Source: Clostridiales bacterium (GTDB taxonomy: Bacteria > Bacillota > Clostridia > Lachnospirales > Lachnospiraceae). From it: a stretch of 64,000 bases of DNA. Under the pieces are notes generated by a model, which did no database searches, was not told the DNA's origin, and saw only the letters and a list, made by a program, of their open reading frames with translations. The position numbers and the translations under genes were made by a program. The stretch is from assembly GCA_015655075.1 (NCBI GenBank), contig JAATFT010000033.1:1-64000 (forward strand), in the 5' to 3' direction. This document shows positions 50,989 to 60,369 of the stretch, one piece after another; position 1 is the first letter of the stretch; the number at the start of each line of letters is the position of its first letter.

Positions 50989-51748
50989 TTATTTTACGGT
51001 GACGGTACACTTATATTTTTTACCGTATAAGAAAGCTGTTATCGTTGCCGTCCCCTTACATTTAGCAGTAATCTTTCCTGTGCTGCTTACCGCTGCAATC
51101 TTTTTATTACTTGACTTCCAGGAGCTTCTTCCCAGACTGTTCAGCTTTAATTGCAGGGTATCTCCGGGAGAAAGAGTTGCTTTTGTCCTGGTTAAAGCCA
51201 GCTTTTTATAATTAAATTTATTGTCTGCGGCATAGGCGGATACATAGGAGTTTTTCACTCCATAAAAGGTAAGTTTTTTACTGCATCCTTCAAAGGCCTG
51301 GTCGGTTAGTGCTTTACATTTTAGAAAGGCACCGCTCGCAATGGTGGTAACCGAATCCGTCATGGTAACCTTTTTCAGATTGGAGCAGGATGTAAACGCC
51401 TCTGCTCCAATCGTGATAACGGATTTAGGGATTGTTACAGACAGGATATCTTTATTTTAAGTTCTCACAACCAAAGAAAGCATCCCTATCGATTGAAGTA
51501 ACCGTACCTGGAATAGTAACCTTAATCAGTTCCTTATTCCCCTGAAATACACCATTTGCAATCCTGCTTACCGTATCGGGTATTGTGATTTCTGCGGAAC
51601 TTCCGTTATATGATACAAGCACACCCTTCCTGATTTCAAAATCACTGTCACTTGCTCCCGTTTTTTGGGAATATATTTGAGAATATAATAATATGGGCAG
51701 TATGATCAGAATAATACAAAATATTATTATTAATTTTCTTTTTTTCAT
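50989..51748 (-). pseudogene. BspA-like leucine-rich repeat surface protein, single frameshift
   Basis: The 5' part (51748-51452) has a signal/anchor (LIIIFCIILIILPILLYSQI) and two LRR_5 repeats (IPDTVSRIANGVFQGNKELI; VTIPGTVTSIDRDAFFGCENL), then stops. The 3' part (up to 50989) continues with VTIPKSVITIGAEAF and further repeats and ends in a BIG2-like domain (WKSSNKKIAAVSSTGKITAK). The frames join if one A is removed from the AAAA run at 51455-51458, which gives ENLNKDILSVTIP. So this is one gene of about 252 codons with a single-base insertion in a homopolymer. Confidence 0.85.
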
Positions 51749-51819
51749 AAAATCTCCTTTTCACGGTTTTAAATGCTTTCTCTTCACGCAATCCTATTTT
51801 TCATGGTTATAACTCTTAG

Positions 51820-51893
51820 ATATCTTATAATTCGCAGGGACTCCCCGCAGTACAGAAAAACAAACGGGAGTCCCCTTGCGAATTATCGGATAT
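51820..51893. repeat. Large palindromic intergenic element
   Basis: ATATCttATAATTCGC pairs with GCGAATTATcgGATAT, and inside it GGGACTCCC pairs with GGGAGTCCC, so nearly the whole 74 bp folds into one hairpin with a loop of 18 bases. It lies upstream of the frameshifted surface-protein gene, in a 600-bp gene-free stretch. Confidence 0.6.
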
Positions 51894-52069
51894 TTTACCG
51901 GGTGCTGCTGATTTCCTCATCATAAACAGCATCTTTATCTGTTATGTAAAAGCCTGATACGGAGCAGCATAATAGTTAATTCCGGTTCTTCTAAATATTG
52001 TCGGTTTTTGTTATATTTTTATAACAACAGATTTCCATAATTATGCAATGTTTTTTATCTGTTCTACAT

Positions 52070-52200
52070 TAATAACCGCCGGCTTAATTCACCAGTCTGC
52101 TTATACCGGTTTTCCAAATGGATATCATTTTAACAGAGTATTTACGAATACGGCTGGCATCACACGGGGAAGTACCGGGATACTTTGCAATCGTAAGGGT
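52070..52200 (+). pseudogene. Possible AraC-type helix-turn-helix remnant
   Basis: The plus strand holds SAYTGFPNGYHFNRVFTNTA followed by GIT, resembling the second helix-turn-helix of AraC-family regulators (GF.N.YHFNRVFKK.TGITP). After a frame change REY-like residues follow, then stops. No upstream domain is present. Weak, by-eye resemblance; the overlapping minus-strand 100-aa ORF has nothing recognisable. Confidence 0.3.
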
Positions 52201-52349
52201 CAAATAGCAAATACCCGGACTCTTTTTTATAAACCAGAAGCTTACGTTTATCCGGTACCGGCATAATTTTTCCGCCGCCGCGCTTTTGGGCTTTTTCTCG
52301 TTTATTACCCCTTTACGTAATGTAAGATTTGTTTTATAATGAGTGAGAT

Positions 52350-52847
52350 ATGAAAGCACACTGGAGGAAAAAGTCATTGAAATCAATTAGCAGAACAGTC
52401 GTTATGTCGGTATGCCGCGTGCTGTTTGTACTGTATATCATATTATTAGCTTATTTTTTGTTTTTTAGCGAACGTTATGGACGAACGATAACTTCGGATG
52501 AATATAAATTTAATTTAAAATTGTTTAAAGAAGTAAGGCGTTTTATTTTATACCGGAAAGAGCTTGGATTAGAAAGCTTTATTGTTAATATATTTGGAAA
52601 TGTTCTGGCATTTGTGCCGTTTGGCTTTGTTTTGCCTATCATAAGTATAAGTAACAGAAAATTACTGAATATAACCTTATTAAGTCTTGAATTCAGCCTG
52701 ACCATAGAGCTTATCCAATTAATTTTTAAGGTCGGAATTTTTGACGTGGATGATATTTTTATGAACACAATCGGTGGGATACTGGGAGGTATCTGCTTTA
52801 TTATATGCCATAAATTAGTTAAATCAATTAAAAAGCTGGGGAGATAA
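52350..52847 (+). CDS. VanZ family protein
   Basis: A 165-residue integral membrane protein with four helices. Family marks are the N-terminal VLFVLYIILLAYFLFFSERYG, VNIFGNVLAFVPFGFVLPI, the ELIQLIFKVGIFDVDDIFMNT motif and the GGILGG turn. VanZ gives low-level teicoplanin resistance in its founding case, but most relatives have unknown roles. The first ATG has a weak ribosome binding site; a start a few codons in is possible. Likely cotranscribed with the small membrane protein 47 bp downstream. Confidence 0.88.
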   Translation: MKAHWRKKSLKSISRTVVMSVCRVLFVLYIILLAYFLFFSERYGRTITSDEYKFNLKLFKEVRRFILYRKELGLESFIVNIFGNVLAFVPFGFVLPIISISNRKLLNITLLSLEFSLTIELIQLIFKVGIFDVDDIFMNTIGGILGGICFIICHKLVKSIKKLGR

Positions 52848-52894
52848 ATTGCTTGCAAATTGTTTACAGGAAAGGTGAGGTAGGGAGGAGGACT

Positions 52895-53221
52895 ATGTTT
52901 AAACGTAAAAAAGATGTATTTAAATTTACAGACAGAAGTCATTCCGTAAGGGGACTAATATCAATTATTGCGGGGGGCATTTCCCTCGTTACCCTGTTGG
53001 TTTTATCTGTTATTTCCAGTTTTTCTAAAGGAAACGGCGGCCTGATAATAGGGGTAATCGGGATGCTGTCGTTTGCAATATCCGTCGCAGGCTTTATACT
53101 TGGCATAAAGGGCTGCAGGGAAAAGGAAATCTATTATACCGCTCCTATAACAGGAATGGTCTTAAATGGTTTCCTGTCCATTATATTTTTTGTGTTATAT
53201 ATGATGGGCATTATTATATAG
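52895..53221 (+). CDS. Small membrane protein (DUF6142-like)
   Basis: A 108-residue protein starting at 52895 with GGAGGAGG 5 bases upstream; the ORF-track start at 52853 lies in front of that site. A basic cytoplasmic N-terminus (MFKRKKDVFKFTDRSHSVRG) leads into three transmembrane helices. The DRSHS...G motif and size recall the DUF6142 family of Lachnospiraceae, recalled rather than checked. Function unknown. Confidence 0.7.
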   Translation: MFKRKKDVFKFTDRSHSVRGLISIIAGGISLVTLLVLSVISSFSKGNGGLIIGVIGMLSFAISVAGFILGIKGCREKEIYYTAPITGMVLNGFLSIIFFVLYMMGIII

Positions 53222-53369
53222 TATAAGCAATTAACTTGCAGTTAATTATAGTAAGGGTATTTTATATAATTTTACTATATTAAAGAAATTTATTATATAA
53301 AAGCGGTATGAAAGGTCACTTGTTCAGTACAAGCTTTAAGGATTTGAAACCAATCAGACAGGAGCAGCT

Positions 53370-53987
53370 ATGACAAGATTAGAACAGCAGATGCAGTTTA
53401 TTTTGGAAGTGGATAAGTTAAAAAATATCACCAGACAGACTTATATTGCGGATGGAAGCAGAAAGGAAGATGATGCGGAGCATTCCTGGCATTTGGCGTT
53501 AATGTGTATCCTTTTAAGCGAATATGCCAATGAAAAAATAGATGTATTAAAAACCGTGGCAATGGTTCTGATACATGATATTGTTGAGATTGACGCTGGG
53601 GATACCTACGCTTACGACGAGTTGGGGAACCAGTCGAAAAGAGAGAGGGAAACGGCAGCGGCGGACAGAATATTTGACCTGCTGCCCTATGACCAGGCGG
53701 CATATGTAAAAGAGTTATGGGAAGAATTTGAATCAGGCGAAACACCGGAGGCTAAATTTGCCAACACCCTGGATAAATGCCAGCCCGCATTACTTAACGA
53801 TAAATCCGGGGGCAGATCCTGGAGGGAGCATGAAGTGAAGGAAAGCCAGATTAAAAATAGGAATGCAGATACCTTTAAAGGGTCTGATAAATTATGGAAT
53901 TATGTAAGGAATATAATAGAGAAAAATACCAGGAATGGAAATATTAAAGCGGATGGGTACGAAGATGAAATACACAGAATTATTTAG
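53370..53987 (+). CDS. HD-domain hydrolase (YfbR/5'-nucleotidase-like)
   Basis: A 205-residue HD-superfamily protein. The metal site has His in AEHSWHLA (about residue 34), HD in LIHDIVEIDAGDTYAYDE (about 70) and a later Asp in ANTLDKCQPALL (about 132), as in YfbR-type 5'-deoxynucleotidases and YhfA-like HD proteins. It likely hydrolyses nucleotide monophosphates (inference). The ATG follows AGGAGC. The 3' end overlaps the aminopeptidase gene by 23 bp, suggesting coupling. Confidence 0.88.
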   Translation: MTRLEQQMQFILEVDKLKNITRQTYIADGSRKEDDAEHSWHLALMCILLSEYANEKIDVLKTVAMVLIHDIVEIDAGDTYAYDELGNQSKRERETAAADRIFDLLPYDQAAYVKELWEEFESGETPEAKFANTLDKCQPALLNDKSGGRSWREHEVKESQIKNRNADTFKGSDKLWNYVRNIIEKNTRNGNIKADGYEDEIHRII

Positions 53988-56037
53988 AGATGGCAATGAG
54001 AAAATCAGAGAACGTTATGATTTATCCATGGAACGAACAGAGGCTATTTTAAAAGAGCAGGCGGTAAAAGGACCGGCCGGGGATTATTTCTTGAGTGTTG
54101 CCGCTTTTATTTTACAGATTAAGGAATTAGTAACCCTGGTTGAAAAAGATAGATTAAGCCGGATGTCCATGGAGGAATTGAAGAAATTAAATTATGAATT
54201 ATATAAGGATATTCTTCCGGGAAAATATGAATACAGTTATGCCAATCCCAGGTATGCGGTACAAAAATTGGGAAAAAAATATGGTAAGCTCCTGACCTTT
54301 TTATATGCTGAAATTCGGGGAATGATTGTCTATGCCTACGAATGCAGACTATGGGATATTACGGTTTATCTGGAGCTGTTTATAGAGAGTTATAATTATT
54401 TTGAAGAAGAGGACGAGTATACTTTTAAAGATGTCAGGCGGGCTATTTATGACTTTATCAGCGATTACACCGGGGATATGCTGGAATACCGGACCAGGGA
54501 ACTATTGGATTCCCGGTTGTCTTTTGTAAAGGATATTATTACGGACTGGGATTTAAGAGATTTAAGATATTTATATCAATTTGGTGAATATATCTGCGAA
54601 AATGAGTTAAGAATGGCGGAATTCCTGAACAGCCTTTCAGAAGAGGAAGTAAAGGCAATGGCCTTCACCTACACCGAAGGATACCGAAGAGGCTTTGAGA
54701 AAGCAGGAATCGATTTGAACAAAAAGGATACTGTAAATATACGTTATAGTATTGGCTTTGAAAGAATGCTTCTGTACGCTTTTGACTATTTTGCAGAAAT
54801 GGGGCTTAAGCCTGTCATTTATCGGGCGGCAGTTAATAATGTAAGTAAGAGGCAGCATTTAAAAATCGGTTATCATTCCACGGGGCCCAATAAACAATAT
54901 AATTATGACCATCGTTTTGATAACGGTCTGTATTTGGACAGGGCATATTGTGACCGGAAGCTTAGAGGTCTTTACAAGGCCTATGAAAAGTATAAAAAAG
55001 AGGCGGCACTTTATGCCGGGCCGGCTGTAATAGAGGTATTCGGAGAAAAAAATTTTGCGCCGGAAAATAAGGCGGAAGCAATCAGACTGGACAAAAGGCA
55101 GCAGAAATTATACGTATGGTACAACCGGGATGCGGGCTTAACTGTCAATGAATATATCAAAGGGGAAGAAACCAGCTTTACCATCATAGCATACCCCATT
55201 CCTGAAATCGGGGACCGGTTTAAGGAGATATTTGCCGAAACGGTGAAAGTAAATACCCTGGATAATCAGATGTATAAAAAAATCCAGCAGTCCATCATTG
55301 ACGTTCTGGATCAGGGCGAATATGTAAGGATACTTGGCAGAGGAAGAAACCGGACTGATATTAAAGTGATGCTGTATGACCTGACGGATCCTGCAAGGGA
55401 AAGTATTTTTGAAAACTGCACCGGTGATGTCAATATACCGATTGGAGAAGTCTTTACTTCACCAAAACTTTCCGGTACCAATGGAACTGTGCACGTAACT
55501 TCAGTTTATTTAAACGGATTGGAATACCTGGACTTGTCCTTTAGCTTTGAGGATGGCAGAATAAGTTCCTATTCCTGCAAAAACTTTGAGTCAGAAGAAG
55601 AAAGCAAACGCTTTGTCAAGGAAAATCTGATGTATAATCACGACACCCTGCCTCTGGGTGAGTTTGCGATCGGAACCAATACCACCGCATATGTAATGGC
55701 GCAAAAATATCACATAGGCGTTAAACTGCCCATCCTCATAGCGGAAAAAACAGGACCCCATTTTGCAGTAGGAGATACCTGCTATAAAATGAGTGAGGAT
55801 TTGAAATTATATAATCCGGACGGAAAGCAGATTGTGGCAAAGGATAATGAGATATCCATATTGAGAAAAACAGACGCAGACAAAGCTTATTTTAACTGCC
55901 ATACGGATATTACCATACCTTATGACGAACTTGGTGAAATAACAGTTTATAAAAAGAACGGCGGGACGGCCCCAATTATAAAGGATGGGAAATTTATACT
56001 TCCCGGTACCGAAAAATTAAACGAAGCTTTCCGATAA
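53965..56037 (+). CDS. M29-type aminopeptidase with N-terminal extension
   Basis: A 690-residue protein. The C-terminal 450 residues resemble the M29 (AmpS) metallo-aminopeptidases: KKDTVNIRYSIGFERMLL, a GDVNIPIGEVFTSP block with a metal-binding Glu (about 485-498), MYNHDTLPLGEFAIGTN (about 565-580) and EKTGPHFAVGDTCY (about 598-611). M29 enzymes are usually about 400 residues; here a helical N-terminal domain of some 225 residues precedes. The start at 53965 (MKYTELFRDGNEK) has GGATGGG upstream. The enzyme would release N-terminal residues from peptides in the cytosol. The family call is from motifs recalled by eye. Confidence 0.75.
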   Translation: MKYTELFRDGNEKIRERYDLSMERTEAILKEQAVKGPAGDYFLSVAAFILQIKELVTLVEKDRLSRMSMEELKKLNYELYKDILPGKYEYSYANPRYAVQKLGKKYGKLLTFLYAEIRGMIVYAYECRLWDITVYLELFIESYNYFEEEDEYTFKDVRRAIYDFISDYTGDMLEYRTRELLDSRLSFVKDIITDWDLRDLRYLYQFGEYICENELRMAEFLNSLSEEEVKAMAFTYTEGYRRGFEKAGIDLNKKDTVNIRYSIGFERMLLYAFDYFAEMGLKPVIYRAAVNNVSKRQHLKIGYHSTGPNKQYNYDHRFDNGLYLDRAYCDRKLRGLYKAYEKYKKEAALYAGPAVIEVFGEKNFAPENKAEAIRLDKRQQKLYVWYNRDAGLTVNEYIKGEETSFTIIAYPIPEIGDRFKEIFAETVKVNTLDNQMYKKIQQSIIDVLDQGEYVRILGRGRNRTDIKVMLYDLTDPARESIFENCTGDVNIPIGEVFTSPKLSGTNGTVHVTSVYLNGLEYLDLSFSFEDGRISSYSCKNFESEEESKRFVKENLMYNHDTLPLGEFAIGTNTTAYVMAQKYHIGVKLPILIAEKTGPHFAVGDTCYKMSEDLKLYNPDGKQIVAKDNEISILRKTDADKAYFNCHTDITIPYDELGEITVYKKNGGTAPIIKDGKFILPGTEKLNEAFR

Positions 56038-56250
56038 AATTATATTATAGGAACAAAAAATATGTTCCTATAATCGGATGGACGGCGGATAAAGCCCCGC
56101 CTTTTATCGGAAATTGAAAGGCAATTTCCGATAAGTTATATTATAGGAACAAAGACCATGTTCCTATAGTCGGATGCAGGTTGGTAAAAAACACCCCTTT
56201 TTATCAGAAGATAAAGCATCTGACCATAAGTTTTATTATAGGAACGAAAA
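56031..56250 (+). repeat. Tandem hairpin repeat between the aminopeptidase gene and purE
   Basis: The module TTATATTATAGGAAC...GTTCCTATA-TCGGATG occurs in full at about 56040-56080 and 56134-56175, and in part (TTTTATTATAGGAACG) at about 56231. Each full copy has the stem TATAGGAAC/GTTCCTATA. Between them are GGCGG/CCGCC and ATCGGAAATTG/CAATTTCCGAT stems. No ORF; possible mRNA 3'-end or purE leader structures. Confidence 0.7.
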
Positions 56251-56278
56251 TATAGAGAATGAAAGCGAGGATGATACA

Positions 56279-56794
56279 ATGGCAGCAAAAGTAGGAATAG
56301 TAATGGGAAGCGATTCGGATCTTCCTGTCATGAGTAAAGCGGCGGAAATATTGGATATATTAAAAATTGAATATGATATTACCGTAATATCTGCCCACAG
56401 AATGCCGGATATATTCTTTCATTATGCAAAATCGGCGGAAGAAAAAGGCTATAAGGTAATCATTGCAGGCGCCGGCGGAGCTGCGCATTTGCCGGGCATG
56501 ACGGCGGCAATTTTTCCGATGCCTGTAATTGGGGTCCCCATAATGACCAAGTCTTTAGGCGGTGTGGATTCCCTCTATTCCATCGTTTCGATGCCAGGTG
56601 GTATTCCTGTGGCGACGGTTGCAATTAACGGGGCTTTAAATGCCGGTCTGTTAGCAGCTAAAATTCTGGCAACTTCCGACCCGGAATTGCTGGAACGCAT
56701 TAAGGCCTATGGGGAAGGTTTAAAAGACAGCGTTCTGGCTAAAGCGGATAAATTAGAAAAAATGGGTTATGAAGCCTATTTAAAGAATATGTAA
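56279..56794 (+). CDS. purE: N5-carboxyaminoimidazole ribonucleotide mutase
   Basis: A 171-residue class I PurE: GIVMGSDSDLPVMSKAAEIL, the SAHRMPD active-site motif, IIAGAGGAAHLPGMTAA and GVDSLYSIVSMPGGIPVATV. It converts N5-CAIR to CAIR. The start at 56279 (GCGAGG upstream) is correct; the ORF-track start runs back into the hairpin repeat. purK is not in the window. First of four pur genes on this strand. Confidence 0.97.
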   Translation: MAAKVGIVMGSDSDLPVMSKAAEILDILKIEYDITVISAHRMPDIFFHYAKSAEEKGYKVIIAGAGGAAHLPGMTAAIFPMPVIGVPIMTKSLGGVDSLYSIVSMPGGIPVATVAINGALNAGLLAAKILATSDPELLERIKAYGEGLKDSVLAKADKLEKMGYEAYLKNM

Positions 56795-56866
56795 TACGGC
56801 TTAAATATCCCGCCCGGATTGCAGGAAGACGGATATATCTCATTTACTGATAAAAGGGAATATTTT

Positions 56867-56973
56867 ATCGAATAGGAAATTGCGGCCTATTCGATAAAAT
56901 ACCCGCCGGGGGATTCGCATGACGCGGCCAAGCGCCAGCACAGAGTTTGCTTTGCAAACTTTTTTTTATTAAT
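56867..56973 (+). repeat. Intergenic repeat family R1, copy 3
   Basis: Modules: TATCGAATAGG...CCTATTCGATA hairpin, CGCCGGGGGATtCGCATGACGC, GCGCCAGCACAGAG and AGTTTGCtttGCAAACT followed by nine T residues, a strong terminator-like end. The order matches the copy at 15390 but lacks the TCACTGAAGTGA part. It separates purE from purM. Confidence 0.65.
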
Positions 56974-57089
56974 AACACTTATAAACAATATAAGAAAATA
57001 ATGAAATTAAAAGCCGGGACAAATAATATGGGTTATGATAAAATAGGAAACAGATAATAGCTCTGTATATCTTTTAAGGAGGATTTACC

Positions 57090-58115
57090 ATGGATTATAA
57101 AAAGGCGGGAGTAGATATTGAAGCCGGTTACAAAGCTGTTGCTCTTATGAAGGAGCATATTAAGGAAACCATGCGCAGTGAAGTATTAACCGGAATCGGC
57201 GGATTTTCGGGTGCATTTTCCTTAGAGGGCTTTAAAAATATGGAACGGCCCGCTCTGGTCGCCGGCACGGACGGTGTGGGAACGAAGTTAAAACTGGCAT
57301 TTATTTTGGATAAACACGATACCGTGGGTATAGACTGCGTGGCTATGTGTGTCAACGATATTGCCTGTACAGGCGGTCAGCCTTTATTCTTCCTGGATTA
57401 TATTGCCTGTGGTAAAAATGAGCCGGGAAAGATTGCAACCATCGTAAGCGGAGTGGCAGAAGGCTGCAAGCAGGCAGGCGCCGCTTTAATCGGAGGTGAA
57501 ACGGCGGAAATGCCGGGTTTCTATCCGGAAAATGAATATGACCTGGCAGGTTTTGCAGTTGGTATTGTGGACCAGGGGCGATTTATTAACGGAAAAGATT
57601 TAAAGGCGGGGGACGCCATCATCGGAATTGCTTCATCCGGTATCCACAGCAACGGCTATTCTCTTGTACGTAGCGTATTTAACATGAAACGGGAAGCTTT
57701 GGACACTTATTATGAAGCTTTGGGTGCCACTCTTGGAGAAGTTCTGTTAACCCCTACGAAAATTTATGTAAAAGCTTTAAAAGACCTGAAAACGGCAGGA
57801 GTAACTGTTAAGGCCTGCAGCCATATAACCGGCGGAGGATTTTATGAAAATATCCCCAGAATGTTATGCGACGGAATGCATGGGGTAATTTATAAAGACA
57901 GTTATGTTGTTCCTCCCATTTTTCATATGCTCTCCACGGACGGGGATATTGAAGAAAAGGTAATGTATAATACTTACAATATGGGAATCGGGATGATGAT
58001 TGCCACAGACAGTAGGGAAGCGGACAAAGCCGTAAAATTATTACTGGAAAGCGGAGAGGCTGCTTATATTGTAGGTGAGGTGAAAGCCGGGGAGAAAGGT
58101 GTAACCGTATGTTAA
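57090..58115 (+). CDS. purM: Phosphoribosylformylglycinamidine cyclo-ligase
   Basis: A 341-residue PurM (AIR synthetase), ATP-dependent closure of FGAM to [20 protein letters not shown] at the N-terminus, [32 protein letters not shown] and [14 protein letters not shown] are family marks. AAGGAGG precedes the ATG. It overlaps purN by 7 bp. Confidence 0.97.
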   Translation: MDYKKAGVDIEAGYKAVALMKEHIKETMRSEVLTGIGGFSGAFSLEGFKNMERPALVAGTDGVGTKLKLAFILDKHDTVGIDCVAMCVNDIACTGGQPLFFLDYIACGKNEPGKIATIVSGVAEGCKQAGAALIGGETAEMPGFYPENEYDLAGFAVGIVDQGRFINGKDLKAGDAIIGIASSGIHSNGYSLVRSVFNMKREALDTYYEALGATLGEVLLTPTKIYVKALKDLKTAGVTVKACSHITGGGFYENIPRMLCDGMHGVIYKDSYVVPPIFHMLSTDGDIEEKVMYNTYNMGIGMMIATDSREADKAVKLLLESGEAAYIVGEVKAGEKGVTVC

Positions 58116-58750
58116 GAATCGCAGTTTTAGTATCCGGCGGGGGGACCAACCTTCAGGCAATTATGGACGGTATAGAGCAGGGCAGGATAACCAATGCAAG
58201 GATAGAGACGGTTATCAGCAGTAAAGGCGGGGTATATGCCTTAGAACGGGCCCGCAGCCGCAAAATTAAGACCTCCGTTATTTCACCTGATGACTATGAC
58301 GGCAGGGAAGAATTCAGCCGGGCGTTATTGTCAGAAATAAAAAGACTCCGGGTAGATTTAATCGTTTTGGCGGGATATCTTGTAATTATACCTGAAATTT
58401 TAATTCATGATTACCGGAATAAAATTATTAATATCCATCCGTCCTTAATCCCTGCTTTTTGCGGGCCGGGTTATTACGGACTGCGGGTTCACGAAGCGGT
58501 GCTGAAAAAGGGGGTGAAAATTACGGGAGCTACGGTTCATTTTGTAGATGAAGGTACGGATACCGGGCCGATTATCCTTCAGAAGGCAGTAAAAGTATAT
58601 GAGGATGACACGCCGGAAGTTTTACAGAGAAGAGTTATGGAAGAAGCGGAATGGCTAATATTACCCCAGGCTATACAATTAATGGCAGACAATAAAATAC
58701 AGGTAAAAAATAATAAGGTATATATATCAGGCAATAGAGAGAGCAATTAA
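58109..58750 (+). CDS. purN: Phosphoribosylglycinamide formyltransferase
   Basis: A 213-residue PurN using 10-formyl-tetrahydrofolate. [16 protein letters not shown] (8-23), the [31 protein letters not shown] block with the catalytic Asn and His, and [17 protein letters not shown] with the catalytic Asp are present. Translationally coupled to purM. Confidence 0.96.
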   Translation: MLRIAVLVSGGGTNLQAIMDGIEQGRITNARIETVISSKGGVYALERARSRKIKTSVISPDDYDGREEFSRALLSEIKRLRVDLIVLAGYLVIIPEILIHDYRNKIINIHPSLIPAFCGPGYYGLRVHEAVLKKGVKITGATVHFVDEGTDTGPIILQKAVKVYEDDTPEVLQRRVMEEAEWLILPQAIQLMADNKIQVKNNKVYISGNRESN

Positions 58751-58841
58751 GGCGGAAGTATTAACTGCCGCGGCGGAAATTGCCATTTAGATAAAGCAGC
58801 CAAGATAGGCATGGATATAGTGAGAAAGGGAAGGATATAAC

Positions 58842-60113
58842 ATGAAGATATTAATCGTTGGCAGCGGCGGCAGAGAACATGCCATTGCCCATAAAGTTTC
58901 ACAAAGCAAACTTGCGGATCAGTTATATTGTGCACCCGGAAATGCAGGAATAGAGGAATACGCCACTTGTGTGGATATCGGTGTCATGGATTTTGACGGA
59001 CTGGCTGCTTTTGCGGAAAGAGAGAAGATTGATTTAACTGTCATAGGCCCGGATGACCCCCTGGTGGCAGGGATTGCGGATGTATTTGAAGCCAAAAACC
59101 TGCGAATCTTCGGACCTGGAAAAAACGCCGCTATTATTGAGGGTTCTAAGGCATTTTCCAAGGAGCTTATGAAAAAATATAATATACCCACCGCGGCTTA
59201 TGAGATTTTTGATTCTCCCCAGGCCGCCTACGCCTATCTGGATATCTGTAAGTTTCCCGTTGTTTTAAAAGCCGACGGTTTGGCCCTTGGCAAGGGTGTT
59301 TTAATCTGCAACAGTTTAGAGGAAGCGAAAGCCGGTGTTAAGACGATTATGGTGGACAAGCAGTTTGGAGCTGCCGGCGACCGGCTGGTGGTGGAAGAAT
59401 TCATGACAGGAAGGGAAGTTTCCGTATTGGCTTTTTGTGACGGCACCAACATAATTCCCATGACGAGCGCCCAGGACCACAAACGTGCAAAAGACGGCGA
59501 TAAGGGGTTAAATACCGGAGGGATGGGTGCATTTTCACCGAGTCCTTTTTATACTCCCGAAGTGGATGCATTTTGTAAACGGTATATCTATCAGGCAACC
59601 ATGGAAGCCATGAAGGCGGAGGGAAGAGATTTTAAGGGCATTTTATTCTTTGGTTTAATGTTAACGCAGAACGGTACCAAAGTTTTGGAATACAATGCAA
59701 GATTTGGCGACCCGGAGGCTCAGGTAGTTCTTCCCCGCATGAAAAATGATATTGTTGAAGTATTTAATGCCTGCATTGACGGAAAGCTTGATCGTGTTAA
59801 GCTGGAATTTGAAGATAATGCCGCAGTTTGTGTCATTCTGGCTTCAGAAGGGTATCCTGTACATTATGAAAAGGGATTTTCGATAAAAGGTTTAGAAAGT
59901 TTTAAAGATAAAGACGGATTTTATGCCTTCCATGCCGGTACCCGGAAAACGGAAACGGGTATCGTAACCAACGGCGGGCGTGTCCTTGGAATAACCGCAA
60001 CCGGTAAGGATTTAAGGGAAGCCAGAAGAAATGCCTATATGGCGGCCGGTTGGGTTACCTTTGAAAATAAATATATGAGAAACGATATTGGTAAGGCGAT
60101 TGACGAAGCCTGA
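58842..60113 (+). CDS. purD: Phosphoribosylamine--glycine ligase
   Basis: A 423-residue PurD of the ATP-grasp superfamily: MKILIVGSGGREHAIAHKVS, IEGSKAFSKELMKKYNIPTA, VLKADGLALGKGVLIC, GLNTGGMGAFSP and YNARFGDPEAQVVLPRM. It makes glycinamide ribonucleotide, the substrate of PurN upstream. GAAAGGGAAGG precedes the ATG. A 91-bp gap follows purN with nothing in it. Followed by two GC-rich hairpins. Confidence 0.97.
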   Translation: MKILIVGSGGREHAIAHKVSQSKLADQLYCAPGNAGIEEYATCVDIGVMDFDGLAAFAEREKIDLTVIGPDDPLVAGIADVFEAKNLRIFGPGKNAAIIEGSKAFSKELMKKYNIPTAAYEIFDSPQAAYAYLDICKFPVVLKADGLALGKGVLICNSLEEAKAGVKTIMVDKQFGAAGDRLVVEEFMTGREVSVLAFCDGTNIIPMTSAQDHKRAKDGDKGLNTGGMGAFSPSPFYTPEVDAFCKRYIYQATMEAMKAEGRDFKGILFFGLMLTQNGTKVLEYNARFGDPEAQVVLPRMKNDIVEVFNACIDGKLDRVKLEFEDNAAVCVILASEGYPVHYEKGFSIKGLESFKDKDGFYAFHAGTRKTETGIVTNGGRVLGITATGKDLREARRNAYMAAGWVTFENKYMRNDIGKAIDEA

Positions 60114-60138
60114 TCCACTTTCTTTCTCCGCTTCTTTT

Positions 60139-60216
60139 ACGGCGGGTATCCCGCCGTTTAAATTCTGACGGCAGCTGACTGTCCCGGCGGATAGGCCGGA
60201 CGCGGCTGCCGTTTTA
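60139..60216 (+). terminator. Double terminator after purD
   Basis: First hairpin ACGGCGGG-tat-CCCGCCGT followed by TTAAAT (60139-60158); second ACGGCAGC...GGCTGCCGT followed by TTTTAT (60168-60216), with GTCC/GGAC and GGC/GCC inner pairs. Confidence 0.7.
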
Positions 60217-60369
60217 TCCCCTGCTTTCATGTCAATCGGCATGGCAGCTTCTTTTCTTGAAATAATTACATTATTTCCTAATTTCTTGATAATTTGACAT
60301 ATATTATGAAAAATGTCACAGAAATGCCATATGTAACCTGTAATATAATGAAAAAGTGTAAAGTAACGC

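Noticed and set aside
52084-52386. 100-aa minus-strand ORF
   Set aside because: No ribosome binding site, no recognisable motif, and it overlaps the vanZ start and a possible AraC relic.
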